Numbered from the stretch's first letter, positions 42,831 to 52,307 are shown. The stretch: DNA of 64,000 nt from Cucumibacter marinus DSM 18995 (GCF_000429865.1 NZ_AUCR01000014.1:46709-110708), one strand, 5' to 3'. A program made the numbers and translations. The notes: generated from the letters alone by a model not told the origin.

Positions 42831-43841
42831 TCACCCGATCTGAACCAACGCTTTGATTGTGCCGGAATTGCTGTGAATCAGGTTTGGCATCTCGCGGGGA
42901 AGATCTTCGAACGCAACGGTGTGTGTGTTCATCGCCTTTGTCGGAACATGGCCATCGCGCATGGCTTTGACGACGCGTTCGAAATCCTGCAGCTGCGCGT
43001 TGCGCGAACTCAGAAGCGACATCTCCCGCTTATGGAATTCAGGGTCCTCAAACCCGATACGCGCATTGACGATGCTGACAAGCACATAGGTCCCTCCATG
43101 GGCGACGTTAAGAAAACCGGCTTCCATCGCCGCAGGACTGCCCGTCGCGTCAAACACGGTGGCGAACATCTCTCCGCTTGTGCGGTCGAGCAAACGCTCC
43201 CTCAACCCCTCGCCCGCATGCTCGGTTTCAACACCGAGATGGCCGGCGCAAAAGCGAAGGCGTTCCTCACGCATGTCGACGACCGTGACTTTGGCACCGC
43301 GCAGGCTGGCAAATAGCGCAACACCGATGCCGATCGGCCCTCCGCCGGTGACCAGCACACTGGTCCCTTCTCTCACCTGTGCCCGCGCAACGGCGTGTGC
43401 GCCGACAGCCAGGAACTCGACCATCGCAGCCTGATCGGCACCAAGGCCGTCGGCCTTGATCACATTCTCCCGGGGCAGGCTGAGATAATGCGCCAACCCG
43501 CCATCGCGATGCACGCCAAGCACGGAAAGTGAGACGCAGCAATTGGTCTTGGCCGACCGGCAGGCAATGCATGAATGGCAGGCGATATACGGGTTGATGT
43601 AGACCAGATCACCGTCGCGCAATCCGCTTTCGGGATCAGACTCAACAACCTCCGCGCTCAATTCATGCCCGATCACCCGCGGATACTCGAAATAGGGCTG
43701 GTTGCCCGCATAGATATGCATATCCGTGCCGCAAATGCCCGCCCGCAACATCCGAAGCAAAACTTCGCCGGTCTTGCGCTCGGGAACGGACCGGTCGACC
43801 AGCGTCAGCTGTTCCGGTTTCGTGCATTCGATGGCCTTCAT
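42831..43841 (-). CDS. Zinc-dependent alcohol dehydrogenase (L-gulonate/L-galactonate/idonate 5-dehydrogenase-like)
   Basis: 336 residues, medium-chain dehydrogenase. Catalytic zinc ligands in AGICGTDMHIYAG (Cys ~37) and VIGHELSAEV (His-Glu ~60). Structural zinc cysteines in CHSCIACRSAKTNC (~88-102). Cofactor motif LVTGGGPIGIGVALFA (~165). With uxuB and uxuA downstream, a likely role is oxidation of an aldonate such as L-gulonate or L-idonate to fructuronate. The start is 11 bases after the small conserved protein's stop. Confidence 0.87.
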   Translation of the reverse strand: MKAIECTKPEQLTLVDRSVPERKTGEVLLRMLRAGICGTDMHIYAGNQPYFEYPRVIGHELSAEVVESDPESGLRDGDLVYINPYIACHSCIACRSAKTNCCVSLSVLGVHRDGGLAHYLSLPRENVIKADGLGADQAAMVEFLAVGAHAVARAQVREGTSVLVTGGGPIGIGVALFASLRGAKVTVVDMREERLRFCAGHLGVETEHAGEGLRERLLDRTSGEMFATVFDATGSPAAMEAGFLNVAHGGTYVLVSIVNARIGFEDPEFHKREMSLLSSRNAQLQDFERVVKAMRDGHVPTKAMNTHTVAFEDLPREMPNLIHSNSGTIKALVQIG

Positions 43842-43852
43842 GGTCGAGACAC

Positions 43853-44191
43853 TCAGCCTTTCAGCGACAAGGTCGCGAGCATGAAGGCAGTGTCGCCATC
43901 GGCCATGTCGGCAACCAGACGCAAATAGCCGGGAAACCCGGTAATCCGTGCCAGCGTGACCGTGTCGACTTCGGACGGGATTGCCACGACCGTGCCTTCG
44001 TCGACCCAATGCAGACCGTCGAGCGAGACCTGAACCCTGGCACTGGCGGCACCACTGCTCGGCGCCGCCTCCAACCGTCGCAGCGAAATTGCAGCCTCAC
44101 GCGCCCAGCTGGCCTCGTAAGGTTCGGTGGCTGAACCGTCAGTCCAGTCCTCACCCCGCGCAATTACCGCCGTATAGCTCTCTGCAAGCAT
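43853..44191 (-). CDS. Small conserved protein, copy 1 of a duplicated two-gene module
   Basis: About 112 residues with no signal peptide and no family I recognise with confidence. The pattern (EPYEASWAREAAISLRRLE, VQVSLDGLHWVDEGTVVAIP, ITGFPGYLRLVADM, LATLSLKG) suggests an all-beta domain like carbohydrate-binding sandwiches. It is clearly homologous to the protein at 52308. Its ATG overlaps the stop of the larger partner (TGATG). Constant pairing with that partner suggests they act together. Confidence 0.75.
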   Translation of the reverse strand: MLAESYTAVIARGEDWTDGSATEPYEASWAREAAISLRRLEAAPSSGAASARVQVSLDGLHWVDEGTVVAIPSEVDTVTLARITGFPGYLRLVADMADGDTAFMLATLSLKG

Positions 44192-45045
44192 CACCAGTCA
44201 CCCGAAAGTAGAATTGAATCGAAGTAGAGAAATGCCCGCTTCCGGGAGTCGGTTTCGACAAACGGAATGATGTTGAACAGGTTGCTCAGATTGGGCATTG
44301 CATCGAATTTGAGCGTCTCGAGACCGGACAGATCGAGTACCAGATCATTGCACTGCAGCTCGGTGTACCTCAGGGTCCGAATGTCAAAGCCGAGCCGGAA
44401 ATAGTGCCAGTTGATCTTGGTCGGAATCTCATTATAGCAAAGCGTCTGGGACCCACCGGGGATATCGACCCAGTTTTCTTCGCCATAATGATAGAGCGTG
44501 ACGGTCCGGTCGCCGACGTCGTCGAACTCCCTGGTTCGGGGTTTGTACTGCCATCTGTTTGCCAGCGTTCCGTCGAGCGCGTTGAGGTATCGGATCTGCG
44601 GCAGCACCCGGTACTGCGCGTTCTGAATATCGAGCACGAAGCCGAAAGAGCGAACGTCGTGATCGGAAAGTTCAAGCTCCGTCGCTTCCGGCTTGAAGGT
44701 GAAGAATGCCTCCACCTGCATGGTGCAGGCCTTCGGATAAGTCAGGCGCTTGAGCGAGACCGTCTGCGCGCCGGCATTGGGGCGGGTCGCAAGCTTGAGC
44801 GCATAGGAGCCCGAAAGCCCGCCATGCGTCCCTCCGTCCCACTGGGTCAGGTTGCTGAGCATCGGTGGCGTGAACTGACGGTATCCAGGATGCATGTTGC
44901 GCAGGCTGCCGGTGTAGTTCCCGGTCAGAATCGTCCAGCCAGACATGCCGTGATTGAAGTCGTCGTAGAACATGATCCGCGAAAGCGGGTCGAAACGGCT
45001 CAGATCCATTTCCCGCGGGACTGGGTCAATTGCGTGTCTGTTCAT
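44191..45045 (-). CDS. Conserved beta-rich protein, copy 1 of the module (uncharacterised)
   Basis: About 284 residues, no signal peptide and no membrane helix. Features: FDPLSRIMFYDDFNHGMSGW near the start, GGLSGSYALKLATRP, QVEAFFTFKPEATELELSD, FGFVLDIQN, CYNEIPTKINWHYFRLGFD, LQCNDLVLDL. The strand-rich wording suggests a jelly-roll, as in lectin-like or polysaccharide-lyase domains, but no catalytic set is known to me. It may correspond to a family named DUF6772, recalled without certainty. Roughly half of residues match the paralogue at 52633. A GTG 18 codons upstream overlapping the ATPase stop is an alternative start. Located in the hexuronate operon, so a role with acidic sugars is likely. 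Confidence 0.72.
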   Translation of the reverse strand: MNRHAIDPVPREMDLSRFDPLSRIMFYDDFNHGMSGWTILTGNYTGSLRNMHPGYRQFTPPMLSNLTQWDGGTHGGLSGSYALKLATRPNAGAQTVSLKRLTYPKACTMQVEAFFTFKPEATELELSDHDVRSFGFVLDIQNAQYRVLPQIRYLNALDGTLANRWQYKPRTREFDDVGDRTVTLYHYGEENWVDIPGGSQTLCYNEIPTKINWHYFRLGFDIRTLRYTELQCNDLVLDLSGLETLKFDAMPNLSNLFNIIPFVETDSRKRAFLYFDSILLSGDW

Positions 45046-45095
45046 AGGGATATTGCTTCCAAGATCATTGGGCTGAAGGGTTCGCGCGGTCGCGA

Positions 45096-46160
45096 TCACG
45101 CGACGGGCAACCGGTCCCCGGTTTTGGCATCGAAAAGGTAGAAGCCGTTCTGGACGGGCCGAACGCGCGCGATGTCGCCGTGATTGAAGACAAGCCGGTC
45201 GCGAAACACGACGACCATGTTCCGGCCGTCGACATCTCCGACAACCTGGATCTCGGCGCCTGTCGGCTCGACGACATTGACCCGCATCGGAATACCGTCA
45301 TCGGCGATTTCAAACTTGTCCGGTCGGATGCCGACATCCAGCCCGTCCCGGTCTTCCTGGTCGGGCATTTCTGCAATGCAGACACTGTCCGAGCCAGCAT
45401 CAGTCAGCAGCTTGCCCCCCGAGATCCGGGCCGGCAGGAAGTTCATCGGCGGCGAGCCCAGGAACCCGGCGACGAATTTGTTGACCGGCTCGTCATACAA
45501 CTCCAGCGGCGTACCGATCTGCTCGACCAGACCGTCATGCATGACAATGATGCGATCGGCCATGGTCATGGCTTCGATCTGATCATGGGTCACATAGATC
45601 ATGGTGGCTTTCAGCCTCAGATGAAGCGCCTTAATCTCAGTGCGCATCTCCGTGCGCAGCTTGGCGTCGAGATTGGAAAGCGGCTCGTCGAACAGGAACA
45701 CGGCCGGATCTCGGACGATGGCCCGCCCCATGGCCACACGCTGGCGTTGTCCACCTGAAAGAGCGCGGGGGAAGCGGTCGAGATATTCGGTCAGGCCGAG
45801 AATTTCGGCGACCTCCCGCACACGCTTGTCCATTTCGGCCTTATTAGCGCGCGCCAGCCGAAGGGCGAAGCCCATATTCTGGGCCACCGTCATATGCGGA
45901 TAAAGGGCGTAGTTCTGGAACACCATGGCAATGTTCCGCTGCTTGGGCGGCATGTCATTGACCACTTTCGAGCCGATGGAAATCGTGCCGCCGGATATCT
46001 CTTCAAGCCCGGCTATCATGCGCAAAAGGGTTGATTTTCCGCAGCCGGACGGTCCTACCAGCACGACAAACTCGCCATCTTTGATCGAGGCGGAGATCCC
46101 TTTGATCGCGTCGACCGCGCCGTATTTCTTGATAACATTCGAGATGCCAACTTCGACCAT
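45096..46160 (-). CDS. Sugar ABC transporter ATP-binding protein (UgpC/MalK type)
   Basis: 354 residues. Walker A GPSGCGKSTLLRMIAGLEE (~36), Q-loop MVFQNYALYPHMTV, signature LSGGQRQRVAMGRAIV (~135), Walker B VFLFDEPLSNLDAK, H-loop YVTHDQIEAMTMAD. The C-terminal ~120 residues form the OB-type TOBE region (PVNKFVAGFLGSPPMNFLPA). It energises the permease pair at 48319 and 49139. Confidence 0.95.
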   Translation of the reverse strand: MVEVGISNVIKKYGAVDAIKGISASIKDGEFVVLVGPSGCGKSTLLRMIAGLEEISGGTISIGSKVVNDMPPKQRNIAMVFQNYALYPHMTVAQNMGFALRLARANKAEMDKRVREVAEILGLTEYLDRFPRALSGGQRQRVAMGRAIVRDPAVFLFDEPLSNLDAKLRTEMRTEIKALHLRLKATMIYVTHDQIEAMTMADRIIVMHDGLVEQIGTPLELYDEPVNKFVAGFLGSPPMNFLPARISGGKLLTDAGSDSVCIAEMPDQEDRDGLDVGIRPDKFEIADDGIPMRVNVVEPTGAEIQVVGDVDGRNMVVVFRDRLVFNHGDIARVRPVQNGFYLFDAKTGDRLPVA

Positions 46161-46169
46161 GTCTAACTC

Positions 46170-46868
46170 CTATAGTGTGTCTTCGAGCCGACAGTTCACG
46201 AGCAGTTCGGCAACAGAGAAGGTTTGCGGGGCGCTGGCGAGATGCAGCACGGCCTCTGCGAGATCGTCGGGCTGGATCATCTCGTCTTTCGAGATCGCGG
46301 TGACGCCCTCATTGAAGTCCGTATCGATATAGCTGGGGCACAACGCCGTAGCGCGGACCCCCTCATCCCAGGCGATACGGCGCGTGGCATGGGTCAATGC
46401 CATCAGGGCATGCTTTGTCATCGCATAACCGACATTGGCATGGTTGATCCGCTTGCCGGACAGCGAGGAGACGTTGATCACCCTGCCCTGACCCGACGCG
46501 ATGAGGTGGGGCAGCGCGGCACGGGTTACCCGCAAGGGTCCTTTGAGATTGACCTCCAGCAGCGTGTCGAGGGCGGTCTCATCCTCGTCGGTAAGCGCAT
46601 ATTTGAGACCGGTGCCGGCATTGTTGACCACCGCATCGACGCGACCGAAGCGCTCGATGGTGCTGTCCACCCAGTGCTGCGCGGAATCCCGTTGCAGCGC
46701 GTCATAGGTGCAAACGATCGAATTATCACCGCCCGGCACATCACCCTTCAGCCGCTCGGGGTTCCTGACGCCGAGGCTGAGCCGCCAGCCGGCAGAAGCC
46801 AACCGGTGGGCAACAGCCAGACCCAGACCGCGGGACGCGCCGGAAACCATGGCAACACGTGCGGCCAT
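46170..46868 (-). CDS. SDR-family oxidoreductase
   Basis: 232 residues, classical short-chain dehydrogenase. Cofactor motif SGASRGLGLAVA (~10), NNAG at VDAVVNNAGTG, catalytic Ser in INVSSLSGKR and Tyr-x-x-x-Lys in GYAMTKHALMAL (~150). The start overlaps the aldehyde dehydrogenase stop by one base (TGATG). Likely oxidises or reduces a sugar or hydroxyacid; the direction cannot be read. Confidence 0.9.
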   Translation of the reverse strand: MAARVAMVSGASRGLGLAVAHRLASAGWRLSLGVRNPERLKGDVPGGDNSIVCTYDALQRDSAQHWVDSTIERFGRVDAVVNNAGTGLKYALTDEDETALDTLLEVNLKGPLRVTRAALPHLIASGQGRVINVSSLSGKRINHANVGYAMTKHALMALTHATRRIAWDEGVRATALCPSYIDTDFNEGVTAISKDEMIQPDDLAEAVLHLASAPQTFSVAELLVNCRLEDTL

Positions 46869-48286
46869 CACAACCGGCCTTTCCACTGCACGGAACTCTG
46901 GCGCGTAAGTTCCAGAAGTAGCTCCTGACCGTATCCGTGACCGAGACCACTTGCGCCCACCGGTTCGGATGTCCCTCCGGGCGCCTTACGCGGCGGCATG
47001 TTGATCTTGAGCATGCCCGCACGAAGCGTGTGCAGCACCTTGACCGCGCGATCCGAGGAATTGGTGCAAACCACGCCCGCAAGCCCAAAGCGACTGGAGT
47101 TAGCCATTGCAATCGCTTCGTCGAAATCGTCGAACGGCACGATCGGGGCAACGGGTCCGAACGTCTCTTCCACCATGATCGGCGCATCGGCTGACATGCC
47201 GGTCATAACCGTGGGCGGGAAGAAATAGCCCTTCCGGTCCAGACGCGCGCCACCGCAATGGATCGTGGCGCCATGCGCACCGGCATCCGAAACGTGGTCG
47301 ATGACGCGTTCAAGCTGGAGGTGATCGACCATCGGTCCCATCCCGACCCCGTCGAGCAGGCCATCATCCTGCACAATGGCGTTGGACTGTTTGACCATTT
47401 CCTCGACGAATGGTTCGAAGACCTGGCGCGCAACATAGACTCGTTCGGTTGCGGTGCAGAGCTGTCCCGCATTGAAATAGGCCGCGTCGATGGTCAGGGC
47501 TGCTGCCTTGGCGACATCCACGGTTTCATCGACGATAAGCGCATCCTTTCCGCCCAGTTCCAGTATGGCCTTTTTGAGATTTCGCCCGCAGCTCTCGCCG
47601 ATCCGGCGGCCTGTTCCTTCCGATCCCACAAACAGGATCGCATCGACGTCCTCATGCTCGACCAGCGCAGCACCCGCCGTGCCGTCTCCCAGAACCAGGT
47701 TGACGACGCCGGGCGGCAGATCGCCGAAAACCTTCTCGACGATGAGACGGGACGATAGCGGCGTCTTCTCCGAAGGCTTCCAGACCACCGTATTGCCGAC
47801 CGAGATTGCCGCGGCGAGATTTTCCACGCCAAGCGCTACCGGGTAATTCCAGGGAACGATACATCCGACGACGCCGCGCGAGTATCGCTGCTGGAAGTTG
47901 AGCTGCCCGGAAGCCGCCAATTGGCTGCCCGCCCGCAAATGGACCGACAGTTCCGCAAACATGCGCGCGGCAGATGCGGCACCGGCAACTTCGCCGCGCG
48001 AAAGGAACAGCGGCTTCCCGTTTTCCTGGGTGATCAGGCGCGCCAGCTCTTCATGCATGGCCATCAGCTTGTCGGCAGCAGCCAAAAGCGCCGCCTTGCG
48101 TTCAACCGGGGCCAGCCCGCTCCAGCCAGCATGTGCGGCTTTGGCTGCTTCCACCGCCGCGCTGACATCCTCGCCCGATCCCTTCGGGATGAGATCCATG
48201 ACCTCCTCGCTCGCGGGATTGATGACTTCAATCGTCTCGACCGAATGAGAGGGCGTTGCGGCGTTCGAAATCCAGTTAGTCAGCAT
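46868..48286 (-). CDS. NAD(P)-dependent aldehyde dehydrogenase
   Basis: 472 residues. GCIVPWNYPVALGVENLAAA (~145), KPSEKTPLSS, LFVGSEGTGRRIGE, general-base Glu in LELGGKDALIVDE (~245), catalytic Cys in NAGQLCTATERVYV (~280), EETFGPVAPIVPF (~375). Acts on an aldehyde, possibly a uronate- or glyceraldehyde-derived one. It lies after the two permeases of the sugar importer, as is common for glycolaldehyde or sugar-aldehyde dehydrogenases. Exact substrate unknown. Confidence 0.93.
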   Translation of the reverse strand: MLTNWISNAATPSHSVETIEVINPASEEVMDLIPKGSGEDVSAAVEAAKAAHAGWSGLAPVERKAALLAAADKLMAMHEELARLITQENGKPLFLSRGEVAGAASAARMFAELSVHLRAGSQLAASGQLNFQQRYSRGVVGCIVPWNYPVALGVENLAAAISVGNTVVWKPSEKTPLSSRLIVEKVFGDLPPGVVNLVLGDGTAGAALVEHEDVDAILFVGSEGTGRRIGESCGRNLKKAILELGGKDALIVDETVDVAKAAALTIDAAYFNAGQLCTATERVYVARQVFEPFVEEMVKQSNAIVQDDGLLDGVGMGPMVDHLQLERVIDHVSDAGAHGATIHCGGARLDRKGYFFPPTVMTGMSADAPIMVEETFGPVAPIVPFDDFDEAIAMANSSRFGLAGVVCTNSSDRAVKVLHTLRAGMLKINMPPRKAPGGTSEPVGASGLGHGYGQELLLELTRQSSVQWKGRL

Positions 48287-48318
48287 TCTGTTTGATCTTC
48301 CATCGAATAAGGAGCGGC

Positions 48319-49146
48319 TTAGCCCTTCACGGCGCCCGCGGTGAGACCCGCCACCAGCTGACGCTGGAGCACGAGAACCAGGAGAACGACTGGGATGAGT
48401 TGAATGGTGGCGGCGGCAAAAAGGACGCCGTAATTGGTGCCGGTCACCGAATCCATGATCTCGGCAAGCACAAGGGGCGTCGTCTTGGCGTTCTGGATCG
48501 TGAAGATGAACGCATAGACATATTCATTCCACGAGAACACGAACACGAAGACCGCGCAGGCCACCATGCCCTGTGCCGAAAGCGGCAGGATGATATGGCG
48601 CAGCAATTGCCATTCGCTGGCGCCGTCAATGATCGCGGACTCGTCGAGGCTGCGCGGAATCTGATCGATGAATTCCTTCATGATCAGCACGTTGAGCGGC
48701 AGCCAGAACGCCGCATAAAGTGCAATCAGCACCCAGTAGGTGTCCGCCAGCCCCAGAATGTTCACCCAGGGAAACAGGGGGATGGTGATAACCAGCGGGG
48801 GAAGTAGCCGGATGGCCACGAGGTAGAACGCGCTGGCGGCAAGCGCCTTGCCCCTGAAGCGGGAATAGACATAGCCGGCAAGCGCGGAGGCGACGACGCA
48901 AACGAGCGTGGCCGAGACCGAAATGAGAAGGCTGTTGAGCATATAGCCGAAGAACTGCGGATAGACCTCTGCGATGGAGATGAAATTGTCGAAGGTCGGC
49001 GTGAAGATCACGTCGGGCGGGAACACGAAGATGTCCCGGTGCTGCTTGAAGGCATTGAGCACCACATAGGCGATCGGAAACAGCGACCACACCGAGATCA
49101 GCCCAACGGCAAGCGCCTTGCCAAATCGTCCGATAAACTTACGCAT
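48319..49146 (-). CDS. Sugar ABC permease (MalG type)
   Basis: 275 residues with six membrane helices. N-terminal LISVWSLFPIAYVVLNAFK, then the EAA loop DESAIIDGASEWQLLRHIILPLSAQGM (~185). The C-terminal FAAATIQLIPVVLLVLVLQRQLVAGLTAGAVKG is diagnostic of MalG-type subunits. It overlaps the MalF-type gene by eight bases. Confidence 0.94.
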   Translation of the reverse strand: MRKFIGRFGKALAVGLISVWSLFPIAYVVLNAFKQHRDIFVFPPDVIFTPTFDNFISIAEVYPQFFGYMLNSLLISVSATLVCVVASALAGYVYSRFRGKALAASAFYLVAIRLLPPLVITIPLFPWVNILGLADTYWVLIALYAAFWLPLNVLIMKEFIDQIPRSLDESAIIDGASEWQLLRHIILPLSAQGMVACAVFVFVFSWNEYVYAFIFTIQNAKTTPLVLAEIMDSVTGTNYGVLFAAATIQLIPVVLLVLVLQRQLVAGLTAGAVKG

Positions 49147-50005
49147 CGCGGAAAGCGCTCCTGTAGATCGCCCTGAGATAGATTGCGGCCAAGAGCAGTG
49201 AGCCCAGAACCATGAGCCAGCCTGTGGCGGCGGCGCCGCCGAAATCCGAGTACCGGAATCCGGTGCGATAGAGATAGGTGCCCAAAACTTCGGTCAGCCG
49301 GATCGGCCCGCCCTGTGTCACAAGCCAGACCTCCGAGAACATCCTGAAGGCGAACACGTACCTGAAGATGATGGCGAGCAGTGCAGCCGGCACGATGATC
49401 GGTGCGGTGATCAGCCAGAATTCCTGCCACTTAGTGGCGCCATCGACCCGCGCCGCCTCATAGAGCTCATTGGGCACCGAGATAATAGCCGCATAGATGA
49501 TGACAAAGGAGAACGGCAGGTGATGCCAGATGCTGATCGTTGTGATCAGCACGAGCGCCGCCTCGGGATTGAGCGTCCAGTTGAAGTCGATGCCGATCAG
49601 CGCAAGCGTATTGGTGATCAGCCCGATGCTGGGATCCGCCAGGAACCGCCAGGAAAGCACACCCACGACTTCGCTGATCCCGTAGGGCACGAGCACGACG
49701 GCGAACATGAGCATTCGGCCTGTCTTCAGACTCGCAACCACGAGCGCTACCAGAACCGCCAGAAGCAATTCGATATAGACGACGGCGTTGACGACGATGA
49801 AGGTGTTCCAGGCCGCGGTCCAGAAATACCGGTCCGTTAGAATGGCAGCGTAGTTCTGCCAGCCCACGAACTGGGGGTTCTGCCCGAAATTGGAAACCGT
49901 GAAACTGAGCCAGAGCACATAGACGGCGGGTCCGGCCAGCATGAACGTCACCATAGCCTGTGCAGGCGTCAGGAATATGAGGTGGACTGGTCGGATTCGA
50001 TACAT
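49139..50005 (-). CDS. Sugar ABC permease (MalF type)
   Basis: 288 residues, six membrane helices. The short N-terminus leads into LIFLTPAQAMVTFMLAGPAVYVLWLSF. The EAA loop is ELYEAARVDGATKWQEFWLITAPIIVPA (~190). The start MYRIRP is used; an 18-codon upstream extension is rich in Cys and Ser and unlikely. It partners the MalG-type permease and follows the binding-protein gene after a hairpin. Confidence 0.93.
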   Translation of the reverse strand: MYRIRPVHLIFLTPAQAMVTFMLAGPAVYVLWLSFTVSNFGQNPQFVGWQNYAAILTDRYFWTAAWNTFIVVNAVVYIELLLAVLVALVVASLKTGRMLMFAVVLVPYGISEVVGVLSWRFLADPSIGLITNTLALIGIDFNWTLNPEAALVLITTISIWHHLPFSFVIIYAAIISVPNELYEAARVDGATKWQEFWLITAPIIVPAALLAIIFRYVFAFRMFSEVWLVTQGGPIRLTEVLGTYLYRTGFRYSDFGGAAATGWLMVLGSLLLAAIYLRAIYRSAFRDA

Positions 50006-50033
50006 GACGGCACGTTCACTCTGATGGGCGTTT

Positions 50034-50063
50034 CCGCATGAGCAGGAAGACCTGCCCATGCGG
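50034..50063 (-). terminator. Hairpin between binding-protein and permease genes
   Basis: CCGCATG-a-GCAGG-aaga-CCTGC-c-CATGCGG: a 13-position stem with one mismatch, 14 bases past the binding-protein stop. No T-run follows on the minus strand, so stabilisation of the upstream message or partial attenuation is likelier than full termination. Confidence 0.6.
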
Positions 50064-50077
50064 AGATTTGAGGATAG

Positions 50078-51343
50078 TTAGTTTGTCGGCAGAAGCGGTG
50101 AAATCCGCGCCTGCATATTGGCAGCAGCTTCCGCTGCCGTCTGCCGACCAAGCAGCATGGCATCGGCTTCCTCGCTCAGGATTTCCTGGGCTCGTGCAGC
50201 CTGGTCAAATCCGGGGAACGCAACCTTGGCGGATTCCACCGACAGGGCTTCCTCCTCGGCGGCCGGGTTGGTTTCCACGATCCGCGGGTCCTGATAGGCC
50301 GCCGGACGGACAGGCCCGTTGCCGTTGAGCGCCTCACGCACGGTCGCATCCGGAGAGGACAGCGCCCGAATGAGGCTCCAGGCTAGGTCCTTGTTGGTCG
50401 AGTTCTTCGGAATGACCATGTACCAGACCTCGGTCTGAGCCGGGGTCACCCCATTGGGATCGGCCGGAACCGCGACCGCCTTGATGTCGCCCGGGAAACG
50501 GGAGAGCTCGGCATCGTTGAGCACCGCAACACGACCGAACGGATTGAGCGACAGGGCCGCACGGCCGTTCTGCATGTCAGCGATGATCGTGTCGAGCGTG
50601 CCCGAAATGTAATCCTGGACCAGACCGCCATTGTCATAAAGCCGCTTCAGGGTCTCGAGCGTCTCGATAAACTCCGGCGTGTCCGCATTCAGCGTATAGT
50701 CGGGCTCAAGGAACTGAACGCCGTGAGCAAGAGCCAGGTTGAGAATGAAGGTCGGCGATGTACCCGAGTGATTGGCAAAGCCGTACACCTCAGGATCGTT
50801 TTCGTGAATGGCAATCGCCATATCGACGAGTTCGGCAAACGTCTCCGGAATGCTGTCGATGCCCTGATCTGCAAGGATCTTCGAATTATAGAGAAGGGCA
50901 TTCGTGGCATGACGGAACGGGATGCCATAGAGCTTGCCGTCATAAGTCATGGCGTCACGCATCCCCTGACTCAGGCCGTCAAACGCCTCAATGGGGCTTT
51001 CGGCCTGATAGCCGTCGAGCGGTTCCAGCAGCTCGAAGACATCCGGTGAAACGAAACGGTTGAGGAAGAATGCCAGGTCGATATTACCCGCATCAAGGGT
51101 CATTTCCCTGAACAGGCGATCATGGATCGGCGTCACGTCGGCCGTAATCCAGTTGATATCGCCGTTTTCCGCCCGCCAGGTCTCGGTCACGTCACCGCCG
51201 GTCGTTCCCGCGCTTTCGCCCGTCGACACGGATTGATGAACGCGGTGACCCAGCACATTGATACTCTGGGCCGATGCCGGTACGGCGAACACACTCAAAC
51301 TGAGCGACGCCGCCAGCGCCAATAGTCCAATCGATTTCTTCAT
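50078..51343 (-). CDS. Sugar ABC substrate-binding protein (family 1)
   Basis: 421 residues. Signal peptide MKKSIGLLALAASLSLSVFA cut near SASA|Q (PASAQ). Mature features include INVLGHRVHQSV, GKLYGIPFRHATNALLYNSKI, AALSLNPFGRVAVLND and NSTNKDLAWSLIRALSSPD. GGAGGAG lies before the ATG. With the two permeases and the UgpC-type ATPase it forms a full importer, whose ligand is probably an acidic sugar or oligouronide because uxuA and uxuB are in the operon. Confidence 0.93.
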   Translation of the reverse strand: MKKSIGLLALAASLSLSVFAVPASAQSINVLGHRVHQSVSTGESAGTTGGDVTETWRAENGDINWITADVTPIHDRLFREMTLDAGNIDLAFFLNRFVSPDVFELLEPLDGYQAESPIEAFDGLSQGMRDAMTYDGKLYGIPFRHATNALLYNSKILADQGIDSIPETFAELVDMAIAIHENDPEVYGFANHSGTSPTFILNLALAHGVQFLEPDYTLNADTPEFIETLETLKRLYDNGGLVQDYISGTLDTIIADMQNGRAALSLNPFGRVAVLNDAELSRFPGDIKAVAVPADPNGVTPAQTEVWYMVIPKNSTNKDLAWSLIRALSSPDATVREALNGNGPVRPAAYQDPRIVETNPAAEEEALSVESAKVAFPGFDQAARAQEILSEEADAMLLGRQTAAEAAANMQARISPLLPTN

Positions 51344-51389
51344 TGGTCTCCTCCTTTGATTTCACCGCATCGCGGTGTTGCGGCCCGGG

Positions 51390-52307
51390 CTAATGTCCCT
51401 TGAACCGAAGCTTTGTACCGGCCTGCTTTTCCACCAGGCGCATGACCGAGCCCATATAGTCCTCATCCGGAAACGCCTCTTCACACGCGGCGTAGCGTGC
51501 CATGACGGCATCGCCGACCGGCAGTTCGACTCCGAGATCCGAACCCAGTTTCAGCGCAAGCCGCTGATCTTTCGCGGCCAACCTGGAGGCAAACCCCGGG
51601 GTGTAGTCCGCAAGGAAAGCCTTGGACGGCAGAACCGTATTGAGGATCTTGTTGAATGTTCCGGTACGGTCGGACAGATCGATGATCTGCTCGACGGTAA
51701 GACCCGATTTGACGCCCAGTGCCAGCGCCTCCGCGATCGTGGCGATGATCCCGCCGCCGAGGAAATTGTTGACCAGCTTGATGGCAGAGCCGGCACCCAA
51801 CGGGCCGACATGCAGAATCTCCGAGGACATGACCTCGAGAATCGGCCGGACCTCCGACAAGACGTCCGGCTCGCCGCCAACCATGAAGGTCACTGTCCCC
51901 GCCTCGGCCTCGGCAACGCCTCTGCCGACGGGAGAATCGATCATCTTGATCCCGACCTCGGCCAGTGCTGAACCGACCTCACGCGAGGTCGTGGGATCGA
52001 TCGTGCTCATGTCGATATAGATGAAGTCCTTGTTGCCACTCTCGATGAGCCCGCCGGCCTCGAGGGTGATCGAGCGCACATCCGGCGCGTCCGGCACCAT
52101 GGAAATGGCGACATCGACCTGCGCACCGAGCTCCGCGGGACCAGCGGCAATCTGTGCGCCCGTACGCGCGGCAAAAGCCTCGGCTGCAGCGGGCATTCTG
52201 TCCCAGACGACAACGTCATATCCGGCTTTGGTAAGATTGCCGGCCAGGCCGCGCCCCATCGCGCCAAGCCCGATAAATCCGATCTTCTTGTTCGCTGGCA
52301 TGTTCAT
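51390..52307 (-). CDS. Beta-hydroxyacid dehydrogenase (2-hydroxy-3-oxopropionate reductase/3-hydroxyisobutyrate dehydrogenase family)
   Basis: 305 residues. N-terminal Rossmann motif IGFIGLGAMGRGLAGNL, substrate loop DSPVGRGVAEAEAGTVTFMVGG (~125) and catalytic Lys in GAGSAIKLVNNFL (~178), then AAKDQRLALKLG. Reduces or oxidises small 3-hydroxyacids such as tartronate semialdehyde. It starts directly after the stop of the small module protein and precedes the sugar binding-protein gene. Confidence 0.93.
   Translation of the reverse strand: MNMPANKKIGFIGLGAMGRGLAGNLTKAGYDVVVWDRMPAAAEAFAARTGAQIAAGPAELGAQVDVAISMVPDAPDVRSITLEAGGLIESGNKDFIYIDMSTIDPTTSREVGSALAEVGIKMIDSPVGRGVAEAEAGTVTFMVGGEPDVLSEVRPILEVMSSEILHVGPLGAGSAIKLVNNFLGGGIIATIAEALALGVKSGLTVEQIIDLSDRTGTFNKILNTVLPSKAFLADYTPGFASRLAAKDQRLALKLGSDLGVELPVGDAVMARYAACEEAFPDEDYMGSVMRLVEKQAGTKLRFKGH

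Noticed and set aside
42813..42832. GACCGG...CCGGTC hairpin at the end of the Zn-dehydrogenase gene
   Set aside because: The six-base stem overlaps the stop codon region and has no T-run; short GC palindromes like this are common by chance here.
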